The translations under genes were made by a program, and so were the position numbers. A DNA stretch of 64,000 nucleotides from Ephydatia muelleri (Eukaryota > Porifera > Demospongiae > Spongillida > Spongillidae), in contig JABACO010000023.1 of the NCBI GenBank assembly GCA_013339895.1, positions 489,501 through 553,500 of the forward strand. Reading direction: 5' to 3'. Under the pieces are notes generated by a model. That model worked only from the letters and a program-made list of their open reading frames with translations, did no database searches and was not told where the DNA came from. Positions 43,437 to 57,800 of the stretch are shown piece after piece. Position 1 is the stretch's first letter; the number at the start of each line of letters is the position of its first letter.

Positions 43437-45575
43437 CTAAACAGGTGTCCCTCGGTCATTCTTCCGTTTAGCTTCTGAGGTCTGAGACTGTAAAACAAAA
43501 AAGGAATTGCTTATGTTGAATCAAATACTGACTTGCTGCTGTATGTATCCTCGTCTTTAACAACACAGATGGTTTGCTTCAAATGACTTACTTTCAGTTT
43601 CAATGCTTCTTCTTGAGGAGGGGAAGGTTTTGAATAAAGTGTAACCTTCCTACCTGGTACGTGGACCCTGCCATCTTCCCCGAGGTATGCCCCTCCCATC
43701 CCTGCCTCCTTCAGTCTCTCCTTGCCTTCAGGGGACAACAAATAACCTCTGCAATAAAAACAAATGAAGTAACAAGCTGGCAACTGGAAAACAAGTACTA
43801 AGTAATACTGTAGATCCCACCCCAGTAACTTCACGGGTCAATCCCCAAGTAATTAATTAACTGGATTAAGTAACTACATCCATACCCTAAGTGCACTAAC
43901 CAATTGATTCTATTTCTGTAAAGTAAATTATTCCACTGGTAATAAACGTCCCCACCCATCTGCACTCTGATTATAAAGGTTTCTTTTTCTGGACCACTGC
44001 TGCCTACCTCCTACCTGTTATCAGGATCAAGGTAATACGCCATTGTCTTCCTCTTGGGCAACGCCCTTCGTGGCAAGGGTCCCTCCTCAAACTTCTCTGG
44101 CTTAAGCAGTACTCTCAGTCCCAGTCTGTTGTAGTAGGCAGTGGTGACGGTGCCCCCTTGCTGCTCTATAGCATCGATGGCCGCACGAGAGGCCTTGCTC
44201 ACTTCTATGTTCAGTTTAGCACCAAACCATTCTGCCCCCTGCCACATGTGTAGGTGGAAGAAAACACTTCACATATGCAGAGTAATTGTGCTGAGAAAAT
44301 GTGTAGCTGCGTAACAAGCAGATACTGCATGGCATCAATGAAACCATGTAGCACTCCCCTCACATCAGCCAGCAGCTTGATGCCATGCTCAACGCGACCA
44401 ACTGCTCCTGCTTGATGGAGTGCATACATGTTGATAGGCTGGGCTGCATCAATCCTCCCACTGTCCACCAACTGCTGTAGCTTTCCGAGATTCAGTGGCT
44501 CATACTTCACTTGAAATCTGCAGACACATGGCAATCAATGAGAGCTTCATCGCCAGGCAGCAACACTAACTAAATAAGGAACCGGTGGCACCATCAATCA
44601 CATCTAGGCACCATTGCCACAGTACATAGACACATCAAGCATACGAGCACCATCAACAGAAGCACAGCTCTCAAGAGCACCTAACAGATGCATCACAGCA
44701 CGCCACTAAACATACACCACAGGGATGCATGTGAGACAAGCAGAGTAATAACCCAGCTGCCCAAGCCAGCCCTCCCCAAGCAATAAAGAAAAATATAAAA
44801 AGGTAAAATTGACGGCATGCATCAAGAATATGTTGCCAATGAACATCTGCCACAAATTAGAGTGAGGCACTCCCAAACACCAGACTATGCTGAACACAAT
44901 AAGTGCACATAAAGAACAAAGGCAGCCAAGGGTTGGAATTTTTCTTTCAGTGCATGCATCATTCATCCAAATAATGGGGGACCTAATGTAATGTTCCGTA
45001 TGGCCAATTTATGTGTGGTAAAAAAAAAAGGATGGAATGGTCTGAGGAAAGGGCACCTGGAGAAGACATATGGACATATAACACTTACTTATTCTTGAAA
45101 CCATGCTTTGGCACACAGCGGTAGAAAGGGGTCTGACCTCCCTCAAACCCAACTCGAACATTCATCTTGTTCCGTTGACCCTGGCCCTTGTGCCCACGAC
45201 CACATGTCTTTCCTCTCCCTGAACCTGGTCCACGGCCAACACGTACTGCCTAATATACATAAGAGTTGCATACAAGAAACATTAATTTAGACGCATAAGA
45301 GTACAGTAATGTAAAATCAAGTACTATGTTGCTTCCCAATTGATACTCAAATACATTTGCTCTTGAAGAAAAAAACAAAAGAAATAAATAAAAAATACTT
45401 TGTTTCCCACGGTTGCACTCTAAATAACGCATATGAATTCTAAATGATACGCACCTAGTCTCTATCACCGGCACCTGTTTACCTTTTTTTTGGCACCAGG
45501 GAGGTCCTTTATGTTGTTCAGTTTAATCCTTGGATGCGTAGACACGTCTAGTACTTTTCTTACCCAGGTCGCCAT
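43437..45575 (-). CDS. MRPL15: Mitochondrial ribosomal protein L15 (uL15m)
   Basis: Component of the mitochondrial large ribosomal subunit. Exons: 45483-45575, 45089-45249, 44364-44517, 44015-44238, 43592-43748 and 43437-43487; 279 residues (human 296), all phases consistent when the 45249 acceptor (TATTAG|GCA) is used. Signature of L15: [20 protein letters not shown] followed by [19 protein letters not shown], then [38 protein letters not shown] and the basic [11 protein letters not shown]. The N-terminus ([10 protein letters not shown]) is short and basic, suitable for mitochondrial targeting. Head-to-head with the AP-2 gene. Confidence 0.95.
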
Positions 45576-45906
45576 ACTGTGCAAGTTGTCAATACTTGCG
45601 CTGCGCACCGCTACACAACAAGCCGCACCCTTTTTACTTTGATCTTGCCGCAGAATGTTGGCAATCGCAGGAAGCAGCCGATATTTGATCTTTTTCAGTC
45701 GACGGCAAAGATTCTGGTTTAAACTTTTGATTGTAAGCTGCGCAGTGATTCGTTGTTTTCCTGCGCTCAGCGACCAATCGGATTCCGCGCTACGTTGACA
45801 AGGCCTGTGGAGACGTTCCTAAGCATTTTAAGTTGCAGCAGCCTTTACTAAATTTACGACTCGCAAGTGCTGTGGTGGGAAATTACTGCTCCGCTGTCAC
45901 TCTGAC
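45576..45906. promoter_or_regulatory. Bidirectional promoter, MRPL15 / AP-2, with CCAAT box
   Basis: 331 bp separate the two divergent ATGs. CGACCAATCGGA at about 45771-45782 carries a canonical CCAAT core (45774-45778), the NF-Y site commonly found in divergent housekeeping promoters. No TATA box seen on either strand. Confidence 0.6.
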
Positions 45907-47349
45907 ATGGCAACTCCGCAACCTCAACTGAGCAACACTGCGGAACCAAGTTCCACAGGGAAAAAACGTCCGCCCGTCTTAATAGACGAAAACACCATTC
46001 CTCCGAACAAAAGATTACACACTCCCACTGTAAGTTTGTATACTTTTCCTCTAAGTAGAACTGAAACTACTGTAATTGTGAACCTGTTAAAACAACAGTA
46101 TTATTATTATTATTATTATTATTTGTAACTAAAGGATACGAATACGGCTGTAATTGTATATTTATTGATACAGAAAGAAGAGAAGGAAACTATTATGAGA
46201 GAAAAACAGTTGCTGTACAAAAGAGTTGCAGAAGCAGAGAAAAGCCCGTTCTTCTTGCATCCGCATCAACATGCATTTATGCCGTTTTTACCGTTCAATG
46301 GAAAAGTGCCGCCTTTCTACTCCGTTGTACAAAGACCTGCACAGAAATTTCCTGGTACTCCATTTCCACATTCAGTACCAAGTCCCCCTTCTGCTCCACA
46401 TCTAATGGCATCCACATCTCCTTCTCCTTCGGTTCCCTATCCCCTTGGACTTTCGCCTATGACACATCAGTACACTCCACAACTGTACCCTACATTGATA
46501 AAGTATCCTTTCTCTTCACCCACCTCTTCGGGAGGGGTCACTCCACTGGGGCTGCTTTCTCCATGGAATACTGACAGCAACCCTCAAACACCTGGCTCTG
46601 TTGCCCCTCCCCCAACATCTTCGGAGGACAGCAGCAGTAAACTTATTGAACATGTTCAGCAGACTAGTCATTCCAGGCAGCCTGCAGCCTACACTTCTGT
46701 CCTATCTCCACTCTGCCTCCACTCATCTCCAGCATCCCTGGTGTACTCCCCCTATAACAGCTCTATCTCATCCAATGCTTCTCTCAGTTCCACAAGTGGG
46801 TGCTCCAGTGATAGTGGAGATCCTCCCAGAGCCAAGCGATATGCAGCTTCTGAGTACCATGTTGGTCCCAGACCAACACTCTCTGAGAAATTAGCTGAAG
46901 AAGATAGCCAACCTGAGACCCCAAACAATTCAGGCCGTAATACCCCAGAAGATTCTGCAGAAAAGGAAGGTGTGGTCTTAGCCGAGTCTCTTCTACCGAC
47001 AACATCCTTTTTAACTTCAGAATCTCAAAGTTCTATGTCATTGCTTACTGGAGAGCATGTCCCCAGTCCATTCACTATTGAGTCCCTTAGTCGCAGTGAG
47101 GCACCTTCCATTCATCCTACTTCTAAGGTGAGCTCTTTAATTCTGTTTCTTTATGTAATCAGAAACAAACATTTGTTGATATTGGATAACCAGGAATTTC
47201 TTTTAAACTGATTGTATTTTGTGCACTGTTTGTAGCTAGGTAGTTCAGTTATGAATTATTTTCTACCCTTAAAAACCCCTTTTCAGAATATACAGGTTGA
47301 GCTCAGCTGACTGTGACCATTGCAACACTGTGTTTTGTGTGGTAGTAGT

Positions 47350-47414
<65 letters not shown>

Positions 47415-50400
47415 GGTGCATGCTGTTTAAGGAAAAGTGTTAATGGACTTAAGTTCAGGTATGGAACTTGGCATAGATGTGAGGGTTTGGCTTGGGTGGA
47501 ATGGCAATTAATCAGCTCCCAATCATCGATATTTTGTGCTAATATTTTTTTATCAACTGTGATGAGGCAGCTTTCAGTGAACCAGCCACGTATAGCAGCA
47601 CCATGGGATATAGCTTTTGAAGTGGTAAAACTGTTTACACGGTTACTGCGTTGGCTTCTGGAGGATGCCTGTTGACACGAGCCTCTTGCCTTGCAGGTGA
47701 CAGATAGCCCACCACAGCTAACTTATCATTTAATCTCTTTAACAGCTGTGGTGTTGAGTTCTGGCTTCTTGCCAAAAAAACAAAATATAGGTGTATGTGT
47801 GTGAATGTGATTGTGTGTGTGTCATGTATGAGGGAATGGAATTGAGATTTGCTAGTATGGCAACACACATTTCCTTTGACCTCTTTGAGGGGAGTAAACA
47901 AGGATACTACTCACGCATTAGTAGTGATTTATCAACTCCTTCAAATACCATTATTTTTTTATGCAACATAGTTGATTTGTGAAAGTGTTTGTTGGGGCTG
48001 ATGCCAGAGAATTATTCTCACAAGTGGCAAAAAGATTGGCTATCCAATACAAAAAGTCCATCTTATACCAAGTTGGTTCCTCCAGAGGACCAGATGTTTA
48101 TGTTGATGTGTAGCAACATAGGTTTTGCATGTGTGTTGTGTGTTGTTATGTGTTTTAAATTGATTAACTGTTCTTTGCGTATAGAAAGTTACTGGATGAA
48201 GCCTTATTAACTTCCGGGGTCTGCATAGGTCTTGTGTGCCTGCAGAGAGTGGCCCATGATGTTACATCCTGCATGTACACACATCTGCATACATTATGGA
48301 GACTTGAGCTTTTTATGTGATTTCAATGCATGCATTTTGATAACAGCACATTCAGCATAATAGGACCTTTTCAGCAAATAGTTAGAAGTGTGTAATCAAG
48401 TGAATGAAGGCATTCAGTATTTATATTTACAGCAACACAATAGAGAATTAGACCTAATACTGGGTGTCTGTGAATGAACACAACAGTCCCGATTTGCACG
48501 CATTCAAAATGGTTGCATTTGTTTGCAGACTCTTGCTATGCAGTTGGTGAACAATTGCAACTAATAGCATGACAGTCACCATGGAATAACACTATATAAT
48601 AGTAGTAGAAAGTAAAGAATTGACAATGAAAGTTTGTTTAGTATGTAGTTGCAAAAAAAAAAATGTGTCCAAAGGTCAAGATGTCTGAAGCAATAGGATC
48701 TGTCATAGCCTAGCAAACACTGTGGTCAGTGCAAAGGCTTTTTTTTAATGTTCAGTACAGCCCTTGCAACAAGTTTTAGTGAATATAAACACGATTGTGG
48801 GAGCCAATTGTAAGAAGCCCATTGCATGTTGTACTCATCAGCTATTAGGTAATTGGCTCTGTGCAATTCTGAGAATTGCAACCGGATGATATTGTTCTCC
48901 ATGACATACTTGCTTTGATGGGTCTCTAAAAGGCAACACAGTAATATCTTTTATTGTATCTTTTATTAGCAGTCATACTTGTAGATATATCATACACTTG
49001 TATACCATACATCATACACTGACACCGGATATATGAAGTGTTAGATTTTGCATGCACTGTGCTGCATTATATAGTACCTGGGGTTTTGTATAATGATTAA
49101 CTTGCTATCAACTCCCGACAGCACTACAATGCATCAATGGAGAGACCGAGCTCTGGCATTTCTAGTATGTCATCAAGTTTGTCCAGCAGAGGTGAGGGAT
49201 GTCTGTCACATTAGGTGCCAACGTAACCACCCTCATCACATCAACACATTCACACCCCAATGCCCTTTCCTGTTGTCCTGTCAATAAAAGTTTAGCCACA
49301 ACATTGGAATATTATTCATTGGTCACTTTTAATTTGTTTTTTTTTTTACTTATCACAAGGAGAATTAAATATTACATTTGGTGTACTGTGTGTGATGCAT
49401 AACATGACAAAACCTCAGAGCTATTAAGCCTTTGTTCATATAATGACTAAGAGCACCTCTCTCTCTCACTCCAGACTCTACCCCTGACCCAGAGGAACCA
49501 GAGGTCTATAAAGATGTTATCAAACCCACCACTACCACTATCACCTCCTCCTCTTCCTCCTCCTCCACCTCTGTTACTGGTGCTGACATATTCTGCCTTG
49601 TTCCTGGTCGTCTGTCCCTCCTCAGCTCCACGCAGAAGTACAAGGTCACAGTGGATGAGGTTCGCAGAAGGCTCTCTCCACCCGAATGTCTCAATGCTTC
49701 AGTGCTTGGGGGCATCCTTAGAAGGTGAGCACTTGGAGGGCATAGCTGCCACTATACTAAGAAGTGGAAAATATTTTTTAAGTCAGATCATAGGGTTACT
49801 GGAATGTTTAGAGACATAATGGCCTCCCTTTGCATTGTGTGTCACCTTCGGGCAGCACAACTGAGGAATGAGAAGAAGCTCTATTCAAAGGAATTGTGTC
49901 TTCTTAAGTTATAGCTAACTATTGCAGGCAGCAGGCTAATCTATACATTCACAGACTTTTGTCTCAATCCTGTATGGATATAGAAAGGCATGTAGTCAAC
50001 AGTCTATGATTGCAGCAGAGAACACCTTCAGGAGCTAATGTGGGATAACGTTACACTATGAAGTACTCTTATGTATGCTCATAGTATTCAAAGTTTAATT
50101 GCACACTCTTTGACCCACTTTCAGAGCCAAGTCCAAAAATGGTGGTCATGTTCTAAGACAACGACTGGAAACCATTGGGCTGTCACTCCCTCCAGGAAGA
50201 AGGAAGGACCACAGAACTTTCCCTGCTTACTTCGCTAGTTGAAGGTAAAGATTTATAACAGGCTGATTATAGGCCACAACACAGGTAGGAAGAAGCCTGG
50301 TTTAGAGAACAATTGTTCTTGTGTAGTGTTTGCACACACAGCAAGTAGCAGCACTGAACCACATTGCAAAGATAATGTTGGTTTCACCCTTTTTTTTTGT

Positions 50401-50938
50401 GGCTTTAGGCGAGTCCCTCCATCTGGCTTCTGACTTCCAAAGAATCTGTGAAAACCTCTTCCCCCACACTGAGTTGGCACAGATAATTGCTAGACAACAC
50501 GTGGGCACCCCTCAGGCTCAAGACAGGGTATCCATGGTCAAAGCCACTCAGTGAGTCACTCAAATCACATCTTCACTCTATCACATTCCCCATCTCTCCA
50601 TAGGCTGATTTTGTTCCGAGTTCCAGGCCATGGTCAATGCAGTTGGTGGTCCAAGCAACATTCAGCCCAACGATCCACAAAACCCCTATCCTGGACTAAC
50701 CAACTTTGCTCTGCATACACATGGTTTTGGTAACCCAACCATTAATGCCAGCATTTCAGTTGTGCAAACTTACCTTCAGGAATTACTGCTCTTTTATGAG
50801 GGCAGGAGGCCTGTTCAGCCTGATGGCACACAACAGCCTTATGAGACCCAACCCTTGGTGTTCAACAGACCATCAAACCAAGGCCTTAAGAAAGAACCCA
50901 CAGACCTATCCACACTTGCACAGTGCACACAACTGTGA
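45907..50938 (+). CDS. AP-2 family transcription factor (TFAP2-like)
   Basis: Sequence-specific nuclear factor with a basic-helix-span-helix DNA-binding and dimerisation domain. Exons: 45907-46029, 46174-47127, 49122-49191, 49475-49724, 50125-50244, 50409-50550 and 50604-50938, about 663 residues. The long N-terminal exon is Ser/Pro-rich and holds PPFY, a PPxY motif like that in vertebrate AP-2 transactivation domains. The AP-2 domain begins [20 protein letters not shown], then [35 protein letters not shown] and [10 protein letters not shown]. After single-base frameshifts in exons 50125-50244 and 50604-50938 it continues [17 protein letters not shown] and [20 protein letters not shown]. Each of those two exons is one base too long for its flanking phases; removing one base near 50205 and one near 50616 would align with the family without gaps. 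The intron 47128-49121 is the longest of the gene. Confidence 0.93.
46099..46122. repeat. (TTA)n microsatellite
   Basis: About eight TTA/ATT units in the first AP-2 intron. Confidence 0.9.
47351..47408. repeat. (GT)n microsatellite in AP-2 intron
   Basis: Pure GT about 220 nt after the donor of exon 46174-47127. The rest of this 2-kb intron (to 49121) is unique, moderately AT-rich sequence in which I see nothing. Confidence 0.95.
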
Positions 50939-51253
50939 CCTCCATAATCTAGCATCTGTACACACAATCTTTATCCAACTCTCTATCCTCCTACATATTC
51001 TTCATTATTATTTTGTATTTAACTTGTAAACCATGTATGGTAATTCATGCGTGTACCTATCCCACTTTTGAGGCTGATGTTAAAAGTGTGTGTCCTTGAA
51101 TCAAACAGTGCCTATGACAAGTAGGGCACGAAAATGGAGTCAATGAATGAAACAGTTAAATATAATACATGCAAACGTGGAACACAAAACCAACATATTT
51201 TACACGCTCGTGTTCAACAGTGATGAACTGAAAGAGGAAATGAATGGTGAGTA
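50939..51253. other. Convergent 3' ends of AP-2 and NRBP
   Basis: 315 bp between facing stop codons; no canonical polyadenylation hexamer identified with confidence on either strand. Confidence 0.5.
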
Positions 51254-51385
51254 CTAGGAGGATGAACCAGTGCCTTCAAGCTTTTCCAATATTGCACTTG
51301 CTACCTTCTGTTTGTCATCCTAAAGTGTGCAGGTAGGCAGAACAAGTGATGAATGCCCCTCCCCCAAACCACAGGTGCTCATGCT

Positions 51386-51444
<59 letters not shown>

Positions 51445-52659
51445 CTCACGGATGAGGCCATTCATGAGCAAGTCACTTGCCAGGTCCTCAGGATCATCTC
51501 CTAACAACACAAAGGATATAAGTCAAACAACCTAACGTGCTGTCTTCTAACTAACCCTTGTTTAGCTGGCTCCTCATCTCTCTTACCACATGATCATCAA
51601 ACTTCACCGTTACTAACAGCTCCCGCGTGTCAGCTTCTTTGTCATAGCTCAAGTCACACTCCACATGAACTATCTGCGAAACAGAACATACCGGTCAGAG
51701 GCAATTGAAAGTATAAACAAATACAAAATACTATAGAAAAATACATATGGAAAGGGCCCGCAGTTCTACCTTCCTTGCCTCCACCTGAACTGAACTCTCT
51801 CCTGCTCCATTGAGCAAAGCAGCTCTAGTGTGACAGAGACAAAGGTGATGGTGAGTGAGAAAGAATGAGACGCACCATGGTCATGCGCAGTGCACAGCTA
51901 TGTGCCCCCCTCCACTGTACCACTGAGCTGCCACACATTACTCCCTAACCATGGCGCCTACACTGATGCCGTTTGATATGCTATGGCAGTAAGACTGGTA
52001 TGCACGGAGGAGGGTCAGATAATTGCGGAGGCCTGGAATCTAATAAATACACAAATGAGCCGCTTTTTGACACAGCCTGCTGTACTGTACAGCAAGGGCT
52101 TCCCTGATAAAGGCACATGCATATCATGTACCCTGCCATTGACCCCTCTTACCTGGGCTGCTTCTTGGGTATCATGTGTGTTTGGCTGACAGGATCGTAC
52201 AGAACATCGTGTATGGCCTCTTCAAACAGCTTGTCTAGGTCCACCCTAGCTTGAGTGGGCCTGTCAAAAATAATGGATCCTGTGTAAAGCCAATGCTACC
52301 ACACGCTGTCTATTCAATGTTTGCATTTATCTGCATGATACTAACATGATTCTCCACTCATTGATTAATTGTTGGTCCTCGCTGTGTAACTCTGCTACCA
52401 CACGATCGGGTTCACTTCTGTGCTGTCGGTCCCAGCGTTCTGCAGAGGTAAACATATCATGTAGGCCATGTTACTGGTTTGCTAATGGACAAACTACAGT
52501 TCAGTACTGGTTCAACTATGGGTACAATATAACTATGGGTACACGTCCAACAACTGAGTATGTTCCCAGATATGCTAAGGATGAGAGCATGGTCTTGTTG
52601 TGAGAGCACAAGTATTATACCACAATGGTGAAGGAAGGGAGGGGAATGGGAGGAGGATG

Positions 52660-52696
<37 letters not shown>

Positions 52697-53357
52697 GAAG
52701 GGGAGAAGGGGAGAAGGGGAGAAATGAGATAGCTCTATAGTTCACTTGAGATTATCCAGTATTGGGAGATTCAGTCTACACAAGACCTACAATGTATTGA
52801 AACCCAAGATACCATGAAAGGCTCAAGGTGTCTCTGGTACGTACTCTTGACGTGGAAAATGTTGTTCTTCCAAACTCCCACAAAGAATCAATGTTATGGT
52901 TCACTACAACTGAAAATACAAGTACATAGAAACCACACTCGTGTGTAGTACAATGTTTTTCGAAGTATTAATGTCTGAACAAACCGATCATCTTATTAAG
53001 TACAGTAATGTGCAGATGGACATGTTATTGCTACAATCACATAAGTACTACTTATTCCACACCAACTCCAGTTCCATATTCTCCACAAATCTCAATGGAT
53101 GCACCCCATCTGTACGGTTACAAACTTCTTGTTGCCCTCCAAATCGAGCTAGGAGAACTGTTTACAACCCTTTAAAAAAAAGGGTCTGTTGAAAGTTTTT
53201 AAAGACACTCATGTAATAGCTAACACCTGTTAAGAGTTTATAAAAATCTATTAAATAAACAGTATTAAAGATTAATAAAGGACAACCGTGTTACATGCTG
53301 CCATGCTGCATGTTAGCACACAACACAGCACACCTACTCAACACATGCATATACATA

Positions 53358-53430
<73 letters not shown>

Positions 53431-54800
53431 ACACCTCACACACACTCATACATCACACATACAGTGTACCTAATTGTGTTTCCACTTCCACCTTGGACCC
53501 TATTGCCATAGCACTGAGCAGTTTTAAATTGTATACCTGTGACAATGTGAGGGATGTAGGTGATGGTGTGATAGGGAGACAATGTGAGGGATGAAGGTGA
53601 TGGTGTGATAGGGAGACAATGTGAGGGATGTAGGTGATGGTGTGATAGGGAGACAATGTGAGGGATGAAGGTGATGGTGTGATAGGGAGACAATGTGAGG
53701 GATGAAGGTGATGGTGTGATAGGGAGACAATGTGAGGATGAAGGTGATGGTGTGATAGGGAGACAATGTGAGGAATGAAGGTGATGGTGTGATAGGGAGA
53801 CAATGTGAGGGATGAAAGTGATGGTGTGATAGGGAAACAATGTGAGGATGAAGGTGATGGTGTGATAGGAGACAATGTGAGGATGAAGGTGATGGTGTGA
53901 TAGGGAGACAATGTGAGGGATGAAGGTGATGGTGTGATAGGGAAACAATGTGAGGATGAAGGTGATGGTGTGATAGGAGACAATGTGAGGATGAAGGTGA
54001 TGGTGTGATAGGGAGACAATGTGAGGGATGAAGGTGATGGTGTGATAGGGAGACAATGTGAGGGATGAAGGTGATGGTGTGATAGGGAGACAATGTGAGG
54101 GATGTAGGTGATGGTGTGATAGGGAGACAATGTGAAGACGAAGGTGATGGTGTGATAGGAGGGATGAAGGTGATGGTTGTGATAGGGAGACAATGTGAGG
54201 GATGAAGGTGATGGTGTGATAGGGAGACAATGTGAGGGATGAAGGTGATGGTGTGATAGGGAGACAATGTAAGGATGAAGGTGATGGTGTGATAGGGAGA
54301 CAATGTGAGGGGGAAAAGTGATGGTACATTTTTATCCCAGTTTGAAGTGTGATTCAGGATTAGCAGGTGAAGTGGGCTAAAGGAACACAGAGCAATGACA
54401 ACACACACACATACAAACATACACACACATACACACACATGTTCACACAAACATATACACACCACACGCAAACACAAACACACACACACACACAATCACG
54501 CAAACACACACACCACACACACATGTTCACACACACATATACACACCACACCAAACACACACCACACATATACACATGTTCACACAAACATATACACACC
54601 ACACGCAAACACACACCACACACACACACATGTACACACAAACATTTACAAACTACACGCAACACACACCACACACACATGTTCACACAAACATATACAA
54701 ACCACACGACACACACACAGACACACCAACATATACACCCACACGCAAACACACATCACACACACACATGTTCACACAAACATATACACACCACGCACAC

Positions 54801-54883
<83 letters not shown>

Positions 54884-57800
54884 CGTATAACACATACATG
54901 CGACACATACAAACCCACATCTTGCAGGACTGGGTGGTTCAATATGTCGGCTGCTCTGGGTCTCTGCTCTGGAGCCTCACTAGTACACAGCTTGATGAAC
55001 TGCTTCACTGGACCAGCCAGACTCTCTATGGATCTCTCGATCGCCTCCTTCCTTTCAGACTGTGGGAGTATGTCCACATTGCCCAGGAGATCTAAGTTGA
55101 GCATCTACACAAAAATGGTATGCAGCACTTTACAACTGACTACCCTACAATTGACACCTTTATGCAAACAACAGTCCAGCTGACCTTATCCAACACCCTC
55201 CAACTGACAACCCTCCAACTGACACCTTATCCAACACCCTCCAACTGACACCTTACCAACATCCTCCAACTGACACCTTATCCAACACCCTCCAACTGAC
55301 ACCTTACCAACATCCTCCATCTGGCATCTTATCCAACACCCTCCAACTAACACTGCGCACACTTGAAAGTGTATCCTACAGACAGCTATAGTTTACAGCT
55401 AGCTGGTATTCCGCAATAAATACAGCGATTTCAAGTTATTTGCATTCAAAATTGTTATGACCACCCAGTGAGGTCCAGAAGTCCAAGCAGTAATGACCAC
55501 CCAGTGAGGCCCAGAAGTCCAAGCAGTAATGACCGCCCAGTGAGGCCCAAAAGTCCAAGCAGTAATGACCACCCAGTGAGGCCCAGAAGTCCAAGCAGTA
55601 ATGACCACCCAGTGAGGTCCAGAAGTCCAAGCAGTAATGACACCCAGTGAGGTCCAGAAGTCCAAGCAGTAATGACCACCCAGTGAGGCCCAGAAGTCCA
55701 AGCAGTAATGACCACCCAGTGAGGTCCAGAAGTCCAAGCAGTAATGACCACCCAGTGAGGCCCAGAAGTCCATAGCAGTAATGACCACCCAGTGAGGCCC
55801 AGAAGTCCAAGCAGTAATGACCACCCAGTGAGGCCCAGAAGTCCAAGCAGTAATGACCACCCAGTGAGGCCCAGAAGCCAAGCAGTAATGACCACCCAGT
55901 GAGGCCCAGAAGTCCAAGCAGTAATGACCACCCAGTGAGGTCCAGAAGTCCAAGCAGTAATGACCACCCAGTGAGGTCCAGAAGTCCAAGCAGTAATGAC
56001 CACCCAGTGAGGTCCAGAAGTCCAAGCAGTACAATTTGGAACCTTTGGGCTGGAGACAATGGTGGCCTGGGGACCCAAGCAAATTAAACCACTGAAGATC
56101 AATAAGGGAATGAAGTACGGACCAAGGAATGGAGGTATGGACCAAGGAATGGAGTATGGACCAAGGAATGGAGTACAGACCAAGAAATGGAGTATGGACC
56201 AAGGAATGGAGTACGGACCAAGAAATTGAGTATGGACCAAGGAATGGACTATGGACCAAGGAATAGAGTATGGACCAAGGAATGGAGTATAGACTAAGGA
56301 ATGGAGTATGGGCTATGGAATGGAGTATGGACTAAGGAACGGAGTATGAACCAAGGAATGGAGTATGGACCAAGGAATGGAGTACAGACCAAGGAATGGA
56401 GTATGGACCAAGGAATGGAGGAATGGAGTACAGACTAAGGAATGGAGTATGGACTAAGGAATGGAATATGGACTAAGGAATGGAGTAGAGGAATGGAGTA
56501 TGGACCATGGACTAAGGAATGGAGTACGGACCAAGGAATGGAGTACAGACTAAGGAATGGAGTATGGAATAGGAATGGAATATGGACTAAGGAATGGAGT
56601 ATGGACCATGGACTAAGGAATGGAGTATGGACCTGCACTGCCAAATATAATACACAAGGCTTTCGAGAAGAATCGTGTCTTTTCATTAATGACAATGGAT
56701 AGAACGCTATACTGCATGTTAGCCCCTTAGGTGTCCAGGTCAACCTTATTTTTATTCATAGTTAGCACTCATTTTAGAATGATATTAATTACTGCTAATT
56801 TCACCTTCCTACAAGAAAATGTGTTATTGCATGCCAATAGAAGCCCACCATATGGGAAACACACTCACCTCCAAGGCACATATTCCGAATGCATAGATAT
56901 CGACTGGTGTCTGAACAGTTGACACTAAAGATGGCATGTGATACATAAGGATGGCATGTGATACATACAGGGGTGGCATGTGATATGTGACGAAAGACGT
57001 GACTAACATGTGACATATTCTGGAGCAGAATAGTGCAGATAAACGAGTTCTGAATCCTCCAAACGTGACTTGACATGTTCTTGAATAGCATCTGGTGAGA
57101 CTGTGAAGGAAGCAAAGGAGAGAGGGAGGGGGAGGAGGAGAGGAGAGGGAGAGAGGGGAAGAGAGGACAAAGGGTTAGGAGAGGGCGGGAGGAGTGGAGG
57201 GAGGGGAAGAGAGGAACAGGGTAGATAGGGAAGCGAGAGATGGGCGGGGAAGAGAGGGAAAGGTAGGAGGTAGGGAGGGGAAGAAGGGAGAGGAGGGGTG
57301 GAGATGGAGAGGAGGAGAGAGGAGGGGAGTGGAGAGATGATGATGATTCCACATGACATAGGACAAGTACCTGAGCCAATCTTGATAAGTCCATCATGTT
57401 GGAGGAAGATGGAAGCCAATGATAGATTTCCATGCACGATGTCATTTTCATGTAGATAGCTATAAGATTAGCAGCAGTCAAATAGCTCCAATTTCCCTTC
57501 CATCTTCCCACACTGCAATTACATGCCTACAATAGAATGGATTATCCATGCTACACATACTCCTCCCCATCCCCACTCAAGACCCCTACTCTACTCTTCC
57601 CCATCCCACTCAAGACCTCTACTCTACTCTTCCCCAACCCCCACCCAAAACCTATTCTACTCTTCCCCCATCCCCAATCAAGACCCTCTCTACTCTTCCC
57701 AACCCCACCCAAGACCTATTCTACTCTTCCCCATCCCCACCCAAAACCCTACTCTTCCCCATCCCACTCAAGACCCCTATTCTACTCTTCCCCATCCCCA

